NCBI GenBank assembly: GCA_963792485.1
Contig: CAWBWL010000004.1
Span: 1 to 64,000 of the forward strand
DNA: 64,000 bases
Direction of reading: 5' to 3'
DNA from: JANOYJ01 sp963792485
GTDB lineage: Bacteria > Pseudomonadota > Alphaproteobacteria > Rhizobiales > Rhizobiaceae
Below are positions 31,545 to 41,180 of the stretch, piece by piece (position 1 is the stretch's first letter; every line of letters starts with the position of its first letter). The translations under genes and the position numbers were made by a program. The notes beneath the pieces are model-generated. The model had not been told where the DNA came from. It saw only the letters and a list, made by a program, of their open reading frames with translations, and ran no database searches.

Positions 31545-32965
31545 CTACTCCCACCGCCCCCGCAAATTCACCATCCCCTGAAACACCTCCCCCGCCGTCG
31601 CAGTGCCCACCGGCATGCGCAGGATCACCGTTAAGAACCGGCCGGGATTGGTGACGAGTGGCGTGTCGAAAGTCTGGCTGATGCGCTCGGCTTTTGCGCC
31701 GATGGCCGCGCCGAGGGGAAGCGATTGCGCGCCGATGCCGACGCGCGTGGCGCTGGAGGCGAGCGTTGCGCCGCCTTGATCAACGCCGAGGCCCCAGACA
31801 AACAAAGCCGGGGTCGTTGCCACCGCCGCGCCGGTGTTCCACAGTTCAATGTCGATCCCGTCGAGGATGAACGCGTAAGGCGTTGGCGCCTGGAAGCCGA
31901 ACAGCGCGTAGTCTGTCGCCGCGCCTGCAACGGCCGCAAACTGGAACAAGCCGCCCAGCGTCGCATAGCCCGCCGCCGTGTTGGAGAGCGTGGCCGAGGC
32001 GGGCGCTGCCGAGTTCGCCCATTGCGCGGCCTGCGCAAAGCCGGTCGGCGTCAGCGGCGCGCCATAACCGCTTTCGGCCATCTGCTCCTTCCATGGTTTG
32101 CTTGTCATGCAGTCGAGCAGGAGCACATCGACACTGGCCAGCACCATTTGCGGCGCGCTCGCCGGTGCGGACGCGGTGGTGTAGAGCCGGGCCAGCGCAA
32201 ACAAATGCGTGACGGCAAAGAGCTTGGCCTGCGTGACCGGAACTTTGATTGAGCGCTCGGCAATGATCTGGCCGCTGCTTGTGTCCTGCACCATGAACAT
32301 GGCTTCGTCATCGTCGAGCAGAACGTCGAATGTGTAGAAATTGCCGGGGAAAGCCCTGTCACCGCCGCGCCGGTGATGTCCACGCCGTTGTAAGTCAGCA
32401 CCGGCTGCAGCGCGCCGCCGCTGGTCACCTGCCAATAGGCGCCATTGGTGTTGGCGCCATTGAATGTGGCCGCATCGCCAAAGCCGATCTCCATCACCGA
32501 ATTGACCACATGCGCCAATCTGGCGCGTGCCTTGAAATGCAGCGGCGCGCGTTGCTGCTTGAGGAAGGAGCGCAGCGATTTGAGCAGATAGCCGGTGCTG
32601 ACCGTCGTGATCGAAGTGGAGTTGAACAAAATGCCGGCGGCGGGCGAGATTGACGCTGCCATGGTGGTGTTGATCGCCGACCAGCGCGAGGCGGGCAGCG
32701 AGGCGTTTTCGAAACTCTCGGTCAAAAGCATTGTGTTCAGCGCCACCGCCTGCCCGCCGGTGCGGTCGGTGCGGATATGGCGGTAATTGCCGTCATTATA
32801 GCCGCCGATGATGAAGGCCTCGTCATTGGCCTCGTCGCGCGCGGAATTGTGCTTGCGCGTCACGGGCGCGCCCGCCGCATTGTAGAGAATGTTCCGCGCC
32901 GCCTTGCTCGCCGTTTCAATCGCGAGATTGCCTGCGACGGATGCGCCGTCCTGAATGTAAGCCAT
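31545..32965 (-). CDS. Phage or GTA virion-like structural protein, one frameshift
   Basis: About 473 residues after joining two frames near 32355. The N-terminal part reads MAYIQDGASVAGNLAIETAS, AFIIGGYNDGNYRHIRTDRT, FKARARLAHVVNSVMEIGFG; the C-terminal part reads YTFDVLLDDDEAMFMVQDTS, ARLYTTASAPASAPQMVLAS and NPGRFLTVILRMPVGTATAG. The style (a lectin-like or jelly-roll wall, many Ala/Thr/Gly, repeated per-particle language such as R-D-R-T-G-G-Q-A-V) is that of phage tail or head decoration proteins. The exact family is not recalled. It lies 12 bases downstream of the DUF2793 gene. Confidence 0.55.
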
Positions 32966-32977
32966 GTTCTGTGCTCC

Positions 32978-34138
32978 TTAAGCGATAAGATAGTTGAAGT
33001 TGCGAAGACCCGAGACCGGGCCGGGATTGGCGGAAACCGTCACCGCAATAGTGCCCGCCGAAATGACGCGGGCGCTGGCGCTCAGGCCGTCCATTTCCAG
33101 TTCATCGGCATTGAGCCCGCCCGCCATGTCGCCCGCCGCATTCATCAGCACTTTCTGGCCAAGCGCCGCGCCAGCATGAACGAAGGTAAAACTCTTGGAG
33201 AAGACGGGCGCTGCGCCAAACTCGAACGTCACCAGCGAAAGCGATGCCCCGCCTCCCCCGCCCGCAGGCGCCGCCCAAATGCCGTCGGCGCGCAGAAAGT
33301 TCGCCGCGCCGCCGCCGGAGGCGGGTGCGAGGCCCTTGGTTGACGGCGAGAAAATGTCGAGCAGCGCGGTTGCCTGCGCCCCGGTCAGATCCTGCGGATC
33401 GCCGGTCCCTGCGCTGGTGCGCCCCTTGATCCGCGCGGCCGGCATATCGGCGAGCGCAGCATTGCCAATCGGAATTGTCCGACAGCGTGACCTGACCCGT
33501 TGTGCGGTCGATCGTGAGCGCTGCTCTGCCAGCTTGCGCCGTCAGCGCTGACCTTGATGCTGAGATCGTCATCGCCTGCAAGTCCGATCTCGGCGCGGCC
33601 TGAAAATCCGTTCTGAAACAGCAGCGAAGCCGTATCGCCCGCTCGTCTCCTTGTTGAGCTTGATCTGAACATCGCCATTGCCGCCGTCGCCAGCATTGAG
33701 CGCCGTGAACAGCGCCGCATTGGAGCGGACGGCAATTTGTTCGTGGCATCGGCGCTGGTATTGATACCAAGCTGGCTGGGGTTCAGCGCGCCCGGCATAG
33801 CTGCCATCGGATATCCAGATACCGGCATCGAACACGCGCAGCGAATTGTCCGCAGATAAACAGCGCGGTCATTCCGCGCACGGGGCTCGCAAAGCGCCAG
33901 CCCGCCGCCGTATTCAGCGCCAGTTTGCCGTCCTCGCCAAACCAGTCGCCGCTGCAGGCGTGCCGATCAGATAGGCTTCATCCGGAAACGCGCCGATGGG
34001 CGGCGACAGGAGCCCAGACGCGGTAATGACAAGATGCATGATCCCGTCCAGCAGCGTCAGCGCCTCATTATGCGTCACATGCTTTTGCGCCTGCGAAGGC
34101 ATGATTAGGGGAAGCTCAAATCGTCCAGTCGTATCCAT
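32978..34138 (-). CDS. DUF2793 phage-type protein, several frameshifts
   Basis: The N-terminus, FELPLIMPSQAQKHVTHNEA and LTLLDGIMHLVI, is the DUF2793 signature of phage and gene transfer agent loci. It continues in other frames: LGINTSADATNKL, NAALFTALNAGDGGNGDVQI, GDTASLLFQNGFSGRAEIGL, AGDDDLSIKVSADGASWQ, ALTIDRTTGQVTL, RIKGRTSAGTGDPQDLTGAQ, and NFLRADGIWAAPAGGGG at the C-terminal part. Five or more indels between 33430 and 33960 interrupt it. It is probably a tail-fibre-like or host-specificity protein. No capsid, portal or terminase gene is present. Confidence 0.72.
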
Positions 34139-34320
34139 CTCTCACCCACAGCCAGCAATCACTGGCCGCAATTGTGCGCCGGCAATTGAGCTTCGGGACT
34201 AATTTGCAGCTCAATTCATCCAAGCCATTGTTTTTCATGTGAGAAAAAATAAAGTCATGAAAATCTATCCCCCAAAAGTGCTCCCATGCCTTTCCCTTTC
34301 CAAGTTGGTTTTCAAACGTC

Positions 34321-35139
34321 GTGAGCGCCCCCCGCTTCAATGTCGCATTCGACGCCCAAATGGGGGTTCCCGTCAGCGTGGCCAAAGACGTCTTGCGTCT
34401 GACGGCGCCCAATCCCGGGCCGATGACGTTTACCGGCACCAACACTTATGTGGTCGGCAGCGAAACTCTGGCCATTATTGATCCCGGTCCTGATGACGGC
34501 GCGCATTTTTCGGCGCTGTTGCAGCTTGTCGGCTCGCGCAAGGTCTCCCAAATTCTCACAACCCACCACCATAGCGATCACATAGGCCTCGCCAGGAGAC
34601 TTGCCGTCGCCACTGGCGCGCTCTGGTTGCGCGATGTGGAGGATCGCGCGAAAATTTGCGGCCCGGACTTTACCCTTCAAGCGATTCACACTCCCGGCCA
34701 TACGGGCGATCATATCTGTTTTGCACACGCCGGATCGGGTGTCCTGTTCACCGGCGATCACGTCATGGGCTGGTCAACCACCGTCATCCTGCCGCCAGAC
34801 GGAAAAATGGGCGATTATATGCGCTCGCTGGATTTGCTTCTGGACCGTCCTGAGCGGCTCTATATGCCCGGACATGGCGGTGAGATCCGTAACCCAAAAT
34901 CCTTTGTCAAAGCGCTGAAATCGCACCGCAAAATGCGCGAGCGCGCCATAATTCAGCGCCTGCGCGACGGCGACCGGACGATTGCCGAAATCGTCACTGC
35001 GCTCTATCGCGAGACGCATGCGAGCCTTCATGGCGCGGCGGCAATGTCCGTTCTCGCCCATCTGGAAGATTTGATTGCGCGGGAATTGGTCCGGGCCGAA
35101 GGTGCGCAGAGCCTTGAGGCGCGTTATGGCTTGACCTGA
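34321..35139 (+). CDS. Metallo-beta-lactamase fold hydrolase (LACTB2/Gloxalase II-like)
   Basis: A 272-residue protein from a GTG start. NPGPMTFTGTNTYVVGSE is followed by the metal motif THHHSDHIG (HxHxDH), AIHTPGHTGDHICFAHAGSG, FTGDHVMGW and YMPGHGGEI, all zinc ligands in place. The C-terminal winged-helix-like part (IAEIVTALYRETHASLHGAA) is found in LACTB2-type enzymes, which in mitochondria are RNases. Substrate not known in bacteria. It overlaps the end of the convergent DUF1499 gene by 16 bases. Confidence 0.85.
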   Translation: MSAPRFNVAFDAQMGVPVSVAKDVLRLTAPNPGPMTFTGTNTYVVGSETLAIIDPGPDDGAHFSALLQLVGSRKVSQILTTHHHSDHIGLARRLAVATGALWLRDVEDRAKICGPDFTLQAIHTPGHTGDHICFAHAGSGVLFTGDHVMGWSTTVILPPDGKMGDYMRSLDLLLDRPERLYMPGHGGEIRNPKSFVKALKSHRKMRERAIIQRLRDGDRTIAEIVTALYRETHASLHGAAAMSVLAHLEDLIARELVRAEGAQSLEARYGLT

Positions 35140-35882
35140 CGTCCCGCTTCCTTGGTGGCCCGCTCATCGAGCGCATCCAGGAATTTGGCGATGCGCGCCG
35201 CGTTTGCGCCAAGATCAGCATCGCCAAACCCGGACTTCGAGCGTATGTCCACAAACGCCGAGCGGTCCTCGTCCGTCACGCGTATTGCCACAAAGTCCTT
35301 GAAGCCGAAAAAGGGCGAAAGGGCCTGCGCCTCAATCTGGAACTCCTTGGCGCTTGCAAGATTGCCGCTTCGGTTCAATACCTGCCAGCCTTCATCTGCG
35401 ATAATTTCTTCAATCGCCGCCGCTACGAGTTCTGCGGAGAGCTCATACCGCCGCCCAGTCACTTGGGGATAAGCGTTTGCCTGCATCTCAACGTTCAGCC
35501 GGTGCGCGGTTTCGCCGGTAAACATGGGAGGGTCGGACAGGTCCGTCGAAACGTCACTCAACTCTGGCAAAGTCACCGACTTGTAGGCTGAAAACATGAG
35601 AGGTGTGAGAACCGCGAGGCTGAGCGCGAGCCCCGTCAGCGACCTTCTGCCCCCCACTCTTCCTTCTTTCCATAGACCCTTGAGACCTAGGAACGCCGTG
35701 ATAATGCCCAAAATCGCCATCAGCCACACGCCGCCCAGCGCCGCGACAAAGCGGGATGTTTCCAGCGCCCCGCTCTTGTGCATCAGTGCAAGTATGACAA
35801 AAGCAAGCGCCGCACCTATTCCAAGCGCCTTCGAGATCAAGGCCGCGCGTGAATTAACCCTTTGAATTCTTTTACGTATCAT
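35124..35882 (-). CDS. DUF1499 membrane protein
   Basis: A 252-residue protein with three N-terminal membrane helices (ALISKALGIGAALAFVILAL, AALGGVWLMAILGIITAFLG, SLTGLALSLAVLTPLMFSAY), then the soluble DUF1499 domain: RRYELSAELVAAAIEEIIAD, FFGFKDFVAIRVTDEDRSAF and VDIRSKSGFGDADLGANAAR. The RSxSRxGxxDxGxNxxRI pattern is the DUF1499 hallmark. Function unknown. Confidence 0.8.
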   Translation of the reverse strand: MIRKRIQRVNSRAALISKALGIGAALAFVILALMHKSGALETSRFVAALGGVWLMAILGIITAFLGLKGLWKEGRVGGRRSLTGLALSLAVLTPLMFSAYKSVTLPELSDVSTDLSDPPMFTGETAHRLNVEMQANAYPQVTGRRYELSAELVAAAIEEIIADEGWQVLNRSGNLASAKEFQIEAQALSPFFGFKDFVAIRVTDEDRSAFVDIRSKSGFGDADLGANAARIAKFLDALDERATKEAGRQVKP

Positions 35883-35961
35883 GCCTGCATCTTCGCCCCA
35901 TTCTCGCCACTTCTTGTTTCCAAATTAAAATCGTCGGGGGCGGCGTGTAAGGAGTAGGCCC

Positions 35962-36339
35962 ATGCCAGAGGCAATTGGCAATAGCGATTCGGGGATGTGG
36001 TTCTCACCGGTCGTGGATAAAGCGGAACTCGAAACCGTTGAACTCATGCTCGCGCTTGAATCTCAGGATGTGATGCAGTCGGGTTTTGAGGACAGCGTTC
36101 AGGCAGCGGTCGCAAGTCTGGATGGTGAAATGCTGTTTCAGGTTCCGGCAACCCCGCAAATGCCGTTCCAGCGCGCCGCGCTGATCATGCTTCCGTCCGG
36201 AAACAGCTCGGTCGTGGTTCTTGCGACGCTGAACGAGAGCGGCAACGCCATTGAGCTGCGCGAGGAAACCGAAGACACGGCGCATCTGTTCCGGCTTGGC
36301 GAAGCCTATCTCGACGTCGCCACCCGCTTCAGGATGTAG
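35962..36339 (+). CDS. Hypothetical protein, 125 residues
   Basis: AAGGAG stands eight bases before the ATG. Residues include NSDSGMWFSPVVDKAELETV, ELMLALESQDVMQSGFEDSV, FQRAALIMLPSGNSSVVVLA and TAHLFRLGEAYLDVATRFRM. Acidic, cytosolic, mixed alpha/beta. No family recognised. Its last 11 bases overlap the end of the convergent ppdK gene. Confidence 0.6.
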   Translation: MPEAIGNSDSGMWFSPVVDKAELETVELMLALESQDVMQSGFEDSVQAAVASLDGEMLFQVPATPQMPFQRAALIMLPSGNSSVVVLATLNESGNAIELREETEDTAHLFRLGEAYLDVATRFRM

Positions 36340-38980
36340 CGGATCTCTTGCCGATAGACGCCTGCGCGGCGGAGAGCCGCGCCACCGGCACGCGGAACGG
36401 CGAGCACGACACATAGTCAAGGCCCGCCTGCTCGAAAAATGCGATGGAGCGCGGCTCGCCGCCATGTTCGCCGCAAATGCCGAGCTTGATGTCCGGCCGC
36501 GTTGTCCTGCCCCGTTCCACCGCCATTTCGATCAATTCCCCGACGCCAAGCTGATCAAGGGTCACAAACGGGTCGGACGTGGTTATCATCTTCTGCTGAT
36601 AGGTTGGCAGAAAGGCCGAAGCGTCGTCGCGTGAAATGCCAAACGTCGTCTGCGTCAGATCATTGGTGCCGAACGAGAAAAATTCCGAAGTTTCTGCAAT
36701 GACCCCTGCCCTGATGCAGGCGCGCGGCAGCTCGATCATGGTGCCGACGATATACTTTACCCGTGCGCCGGATTCGCGCATGACCTCTTCGGCAACCGCA
36801 TCGATGCGGGCCTTGACGAAGTCGAGTTCTTTCACCAGCGAGACAAGCGGAACCATGATTTCCGGCTCAACCAGCTTGCCGGTCTTTCGGCCCGCTTCTA
36901 TGGCCGCCTCGAAAATCGCCCGCGCCTGCATTTCCGGGATTTCCGGATAGCTCACCGCCAGCCGGCAGCCGCGATGGCCGAGCATGGGATTGAACTCATA
37001 AAGCGAGTTGACGCGCTCGCGCATCTTCTCAGCGGTCATGCCAATGGATTTTGCGACTTCCGCAAATTCAGACGGCTCCTTCGGCAGAAATTCATGCAGC
37101 GGCGGGTCGAGCAGCCGGATGGTAACGGGCAAACCTGCCATGATTTCAAACAGTTCGACAAAATCAGCCTTTTGCATCGGCAGGAGTTTGTCGAGCGCCA
37201 TACGGCGTTCCTTCTCACTGTCGGCAACGATCATTTCGCGCATGACGGCGATGCGTTCCGCGCCGAAAAACATGTGCTCGGTGCGACAAAGGCCAATGCC
37301 TTCGGCGCCAAAACTGCGGGCCATGCGCGCGTCTGCCGGTGTGTCGGCATTGGCGCGCACATTCATGCGCCTTATGTCATCCGCCCATTGCATTATGGTT
37401 CCGAAGTCACCCGTCATCCCCGGCTGCAGCATCGGCACTGCGCCCTTGAGAATCTGGCCTAACCCGCCGTCAATGGTGATGACGTCACCGCGCCTGAACT
37501 CTTCGCCCTGCGCAATCATCACGCCTTTCTCATAGTCGACGCGGATCAGCCCCGCGCCGCTGACGCATGGCTTGCCGAGGCCGCGTGCGACGACCGCCGC
37601 ATGGCTGGTCATGCCGCCGCGCGTCGTCAAAACCCCGTCCGCCGCATGCATGCCATGCACGTCTTCAGGACTGGTTTCGGTGCGCACCAGAATGACTTTT
37701 CGTCCTTGCGCCTTCTTTTTCTCGGCTTCCTCAGACGAAAACACGATCTCTCCCGCCGCAGCGCCCGGCGAGGCAGGCATGCCGCTGCCGATCTGCTCGC
37801 GCGCCGCGTCAGGATCGATTGTCGGGTGCAAAAGCTGATCGAGCACAGCCGGATCAATCAGCGAAACAGCATCTTCGCGCGAAACCTTGCCCTCATTTGC
37901 AAGTTCAACAGCAATCGTCATCGCCGCCCGTGCAGAGCGCTTGGACGGTTGGGACTTCAGAATAAAGAGCTCACCATTTTCAACCGTGAACTCAGTCTCT
38001 TGCGCGTCCTTGAAATGCGTTTCCAGTCTGTCAGCGGCGGCGGCCAGCTTGTCATAAATCTGCGGAAACTGCGATTGCAGCGAGCGTCCCCTGGCCCCGT
38101 TGCTCGTTTTCCCGGCAATCGGAAAGCCCGCAGCGCCCGCGCCTTTGATCTGGCTGCCTTGTGCGGCAGGCAGATAATGGCCCGTCAGTTCCTTTGCGCC
38201 CGTACCGGGATGGCGCGTTGTGAAAATGCCGGCTGCCGACGCCCCCTCGGCGTTGCCAAACACCATTGCCTGAACCGTGATCGCCATCCCCGGCGTGTCG
38301 CCAACCGTGTGCAACCGGCGGAACATCACTGCGCCCGGGCTGGTCCAGCTCTTCAGAACCGCCGACACCGCGCCACTCAGTTGCGCCTTTGCATCCTGCG
38401 GGAACGGCTTGCCCAGTTCGGCTTCGATTGCGGATTTGAGGCGGAAAATCACGCCGCTGAGCAATGTGTCTTTTGCGTCCGGATGCCCCGTTTTCAGCAG
38501 TTCGTCCGCCTCGTCGAAGATGTCGAGCTCAAGCTCCAGCACAACTTCGGCGTAATGGCGTATGAAATGCAGATAAGAGCTAAGCGCGCACGGCTCACCC
38601 CTCTCCCGGGCCAGCGCAAAGACCGTCTCATCATTCAGGCCAATATTGAGAATGGTCTGCAAGGCCCCCGGCATCAGGTCCAAAGCCCCAGGCCGCACCG
38701 CTAGAAACAGCGGATTTTTTGCGCCTCCAAATACCCTGCCTGTTTGCGTCTCAATGGCGTTTATTGCGCCTGCGAGACCGTCAGCAAGGTCGGGCGTCAG
38801 TGTCCCGCCTGCCTCGAAAAACGACGCACACAGGCTTGTGGACAGCGTCGATCCCGCCGGAACGTTCAACCCGCTCTTCGCCAATTCGTGCAGATAAACG
38901 CCCTTCTGCCCAAGCAGCGCCGCATCGCGAACGCTTCCTTCGGCTGTTCCGGCAGCAAATCTGAACACGCGCTGGGACAT
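36329..38980 (-). CDS. ppdK: Pyruvate, phosphate dikinase
   Basis: An 883-residue enzyme converting pyruvate, ATP and phosphate to phosphoenolpyruvate, AMP and pyrophosphate. The N-terminal ATP-grasp domain (about 1-340) contains GTGAKELTGHYLPAAQGSQI; the phosphohistidine site is TRGGMTSHAAVVARGLGKPC (about 435-455); the C-terminal PEP-binding barrel has GIGLCRTEHMFFG, NPMLGHRGCRLAVSYPEIPE, IMVPLVSLVKELDFVKARID, FSFGTNDLTQTTFG and GICGEHGGEP with the catalytic Cys. The length fits the family. The ATG at 38980 follows GGAGAGAGG; an upstream ATG at 39022 is less likely. Stands alone. Confidence 0.96.
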   Translation of the reverse strand: MSQRVFRFAAGTAEGSVRDAALLGQKGVYLHELAKSGLNVPAGSTLSTSLCASFFEAGGTLTPDLADGLAGAINAIETQTGRVFGGAKNPLFLAVRPGALDLMPGALQTILNIGLNDETVFALARERGEPCALSSYLHFIRHYAEVVLELELDIFDEADELLKTGHPDAKDTLLSGVIFRLKSAIEAELGKPFPQDAKAQLSGAVSAVLKSWTSPGAVMFRRLHTVGDTPGMAITVQAMVFGNAEGASAAGIFTTRHPGTGAKELTGHYLPAAQGSQIKGAGAAGFPIAGKTSNGARGRSLQSQFPQIYDKLAAAADRLETHFKDAQETEFTVENGELFILKSQPSKRSARAAMTIAVELANEGKVSREDAVSLIDPAVLDQLLHPTIDPDAAREQIGSGMPASPGAAAGEIVFSSEEAEKKKAQGRKVILVRTETSPEDVHGMHAADGVLTTRGGMTSHAAVVARGLGKPCVSGAGLIRVDYEKGVMIAQGEEFRRGDVITIDGGLGQILKGAVPMLQPGMTGDFGTIMQWADDIRRMNVRANADTPADARMARSFGAEGIGLCRTEHMFFGAERIAVMREMIVADSEKERRMALDKLLPMQKADFVELFEIMAGLPVTIRLLDPPLHEFLPKEPSEFAEVAKSIGMTAEKMRERVNSLYEFNPMLGHRGCRLAVSYPEIPEMQARAIFEAAIEAGRKTGKLVEPEIMVPLVSLVKELDFVKARIDAVAEEVMRESGARVKYIVGTMIELPRACIRAGVIAETSEFFSFGTNDLTQTTFGISRDDASAFLPTYQQKMITTSDPFVTLDQLGVGELIEMAVERGRTTRPDIKLGICGEHGGEPRSIAFFEQAGLDYVSCSPFRVPVARLSAAQASIGKRSATS

Positions 38981-39194
38981 CCCTCTCTCCTGGCCCACTC
39001 GTGACATTGAGTTATGGTGCAATGCAACAAGAAAATGCCGCGCGCCGTGGCGTGACGTGCTCGGAGCAACCGGAATGCAGCTTTAAGAGAGTTTTCACTC
39101 TCTTGCCGGTTTGGCGGCTTGGTTTGGCACTAGTTTTGCCGATTTTAATCCATTTCCCCTAAGATACGCTGCGCATGCCTGCTTGAGGACGCCT

Positions 39195-41162
39195 GTGAAC
39201 TTTCGAAACCCGGTTGTGATCATCGTTGGTTCGGCCATTGCCCTGATTGCGGCGTCAATCGGGGTTGTGCGGTATTACACTGACCATTTCTTGCGCAGCG
39301 AAGCGACCCACCGCGCCGAAACTTGGGCGTCCAATCTCGTCGACAATGTCTCGGATCTGCCGAAAATCATGAAGGGCGGCTTGCCAGGCGATGAGTCTGT
39401 GGTATTTTTCGAACAGGCCCGTGCGGTTGGCGATGTCTGGCGCTTTCGGATATTCGACGCGACCGGTAAACTACTGCTGGTCTCAAACCAGATTGGCAAG
39501 ACCCACACATTCACGGAAAACCTTGCCACGGATACCCCGGAAACACTGTCCGAGCTTCGTGCCGGCCGCGCTGTCGTCAACACACGCGCTGGGGCCAATA
39601 GGCGCGAGCCCGCCTTTATCGCAGAGGCGCTGGTCCCGGTCATCTCCGGTGACGAGCCGATTGGATATTTGAGCGTTCAGATCGACGCCACCGAACGCCA
39701 GCAAGTCTACCTGAATGAAGCCACTCTGATGGCCTTTACCTTCGCCGGGCTCATGTTGCTCGCCTTTTGCGCGCCCGCCGCCGGTTTCCTCATGCGCAGC
39801 CGCCAGAAGGACCTCGCCGAGGGAAAGCTTGAGCATCTAGCTTATCACGATGCACTGACGGGCCTCAAAAACCGTCTTGCCATCACACAGCATCTGGACA
39901 CCTTCTTTGCCGGATACGAAATGCCCGATCACCTTGCCATCCACATCATTGATCTTGATGGCTTCAAGGAAATCAATGACACGCTTGGCCATGATGTCGG
40001 CGATGAAGTTTTGCGGCAAGTCTCGTTGCGTCTGTCCCGCACCGTGGGGGATTCGGGTATTGTTGGGCGGCTGGGCGGCGATGAATATCTTGTCGTCCAA
40101 AGCGGCGCGGATATCGCGGGAAAAGCCGAAATTCTTGCTGCAAATCTCGTCGAGGCGCTCTTGCCGCCATGCAATATCAATGGTTCCTATATTCAGGCGC
40201 ATGGAAGCGTTGGAGTCGCATTGGGTGGCGTAGATGGGCTAACCGCATCTAGCCTGATGAAATCTGCAGACGTCGCCCTCTATTTCGCCAAAGCTGAGGG
40301 CCGCGCCTGTAGCCGACGGTTCATGCCGGGCATGGACGATAAGCTTCGCCGGCGACGGGAGGTTGAGCAGAAGCTGAGAGTTGCGCTGGCCGAGGGCAGG
40401 TTCGAACTCTACTTCCAACCGCAGTTCGATCTGGCGAGTGACGCCCTTGAGGGCGCTGAGGCGCTCTTGCGCCTGCCGGACGGACCAAACGGCATGATAT
40501 CTCCAGCCGAATTCATCCCTATTGCGGAAGAGGCCGGGCTTATTCTGGACATCGGCAACTGGGTGATTGCCGAGGGTTGCCGCAGCCTCGAACTCCTGCC
40601 ACCCGGCATGAAACTCGCCATCAATCTCTCGCCGCTGCAGTTTGAAAAGGGCGACATTGTCGCGACCGTCGCGGCGGCGCTGAAAGATACTGGAGCGGAC
40701 CCATCGCGGCTGGAGCTCGAAGTCACGGAGAGCCTGCTCCTCAACGATTCCTCCAAGCTGCAGGCGACAATCGGCGCGCTGAAGGCTCTGGGTACCTCCA
40801 TAGTTCTCGATGATTTCGGCGCAGGCTATTCAAGCCTCAGCTATTTGTGGCGCTATCCATTCGACAAGATCAAGATCGACCGCTCCTTTGTCTCCTGTCT
40901 TGGCGGCAATGAGCGGGTGGAAGGCGTCATCAGGTCGATTATCAACCTTGGCCGCGAGTTGAAACTAAGGGTCACTGCGGAAGGCATTGAGACGGGTGCT
41001 CAGGCAGAAATCTTGCGCGAGATGCATTGCGATCAGGTTCAGGGCTATCTGTTCGGCGCGCCCTTATCATTGCCGGATCTGTCAGCTGCGATTATCAATG
41101 ATTTCAAGAATCAGCGTCTTGCGTATCTCAATGAATCCACGCCACTGGCAAAAGCCGGCTGA
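39195..41162 (+). CDS. Membrane GGDEF-EAL protein
   Basis: 655 residues from a GTG start preceded by GAGGA. The first helix (VVIIVGSAIALIAASIGVVR), a periplasmic sensor of about 150 residues, and a second helix (ATLMAFTFAGLMLLAFCAPA) lead to a GGDEF domain (about 215-375) with RLGGDEYLVV, where Tyr replaces the final Phe of the motif, and to an EAL domain (about 390-635) with EGAEALLRL, LELEVTESLLL, VLDDFGAGYSSLSYL and KIDRSFVSC. The EAL residues for cyclic di-GMP hydrolysis look complete; cyclase activity is uncertain. It is followed 18 bases later by a secreted protein gene. Confidence 0.9.
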   Translation: MNFRNPVVIIVGSAIALIAASIGVVRYYTDHFLRSEATHRAETWASNLVDNVSDLPKIMKGGLPGDESVVFFEQARAVGDVWRFRIFDATGKLLLVSNQIGKTHTFTENLATDTPETLSELRAGRAVVNTRAGANRREPAFIAEALVPVISGDEPIGYLSVQIDATERQQVYLNEATLMAFTFAGLMLLAFCAPAAGFLMRSRQKDLAEGKLEHLAYHDALTGLKNRLAITQHLDTFFAGYEMPDHLAIHIIDLDGFKEINDTLGHDVGDEVLRQVSLRLSRTVGDSGIVGRLGGDEYLVVQSGADIAGKAEILAANLVEALLPPCNINGSYIQAHGSVGVALGGVDGLTASSLMKSADVALYFAKAEGRACSRRFMPGMDDKLRRRREVEQKLRVALAEGRFELYFQPQFDLASDALEGAEALLRLPDGPNGMISPAEFIPIAEEAGLILDIGNWVIAEGCRSLELLPPGMKLAINLSPLQFEKGDIVATVAAALKDTGADPSRLELEVTESLLLNDSSKLQATIGALKALGTSIVLDDFGAGYSSLSYLWRYPFDKIKIDRSFVSCLGGNERVEGVIRSIINLGRELKLRVTAEGIETGAQAEILREMHCDQVQGYLFGAPLSLPDLSAAIINDFKNQRLAYLNESTPLAKAG

Positions 41163-41180
41163 GTGCAAGGGAAACAAGCA

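Noticed and set aside
34139..34320. Small gene on the minus strand overlapping 34116-34445
   Set aside because: It runs across the start of the metallo-hydrolase gene and the DUF2793 start, without a ribosome binding site or recognisable content.
37601..38704. 367-codon open frame on the plus strand
   Set aside because: It is antisense to ppdK, which is complete on the minus strand.
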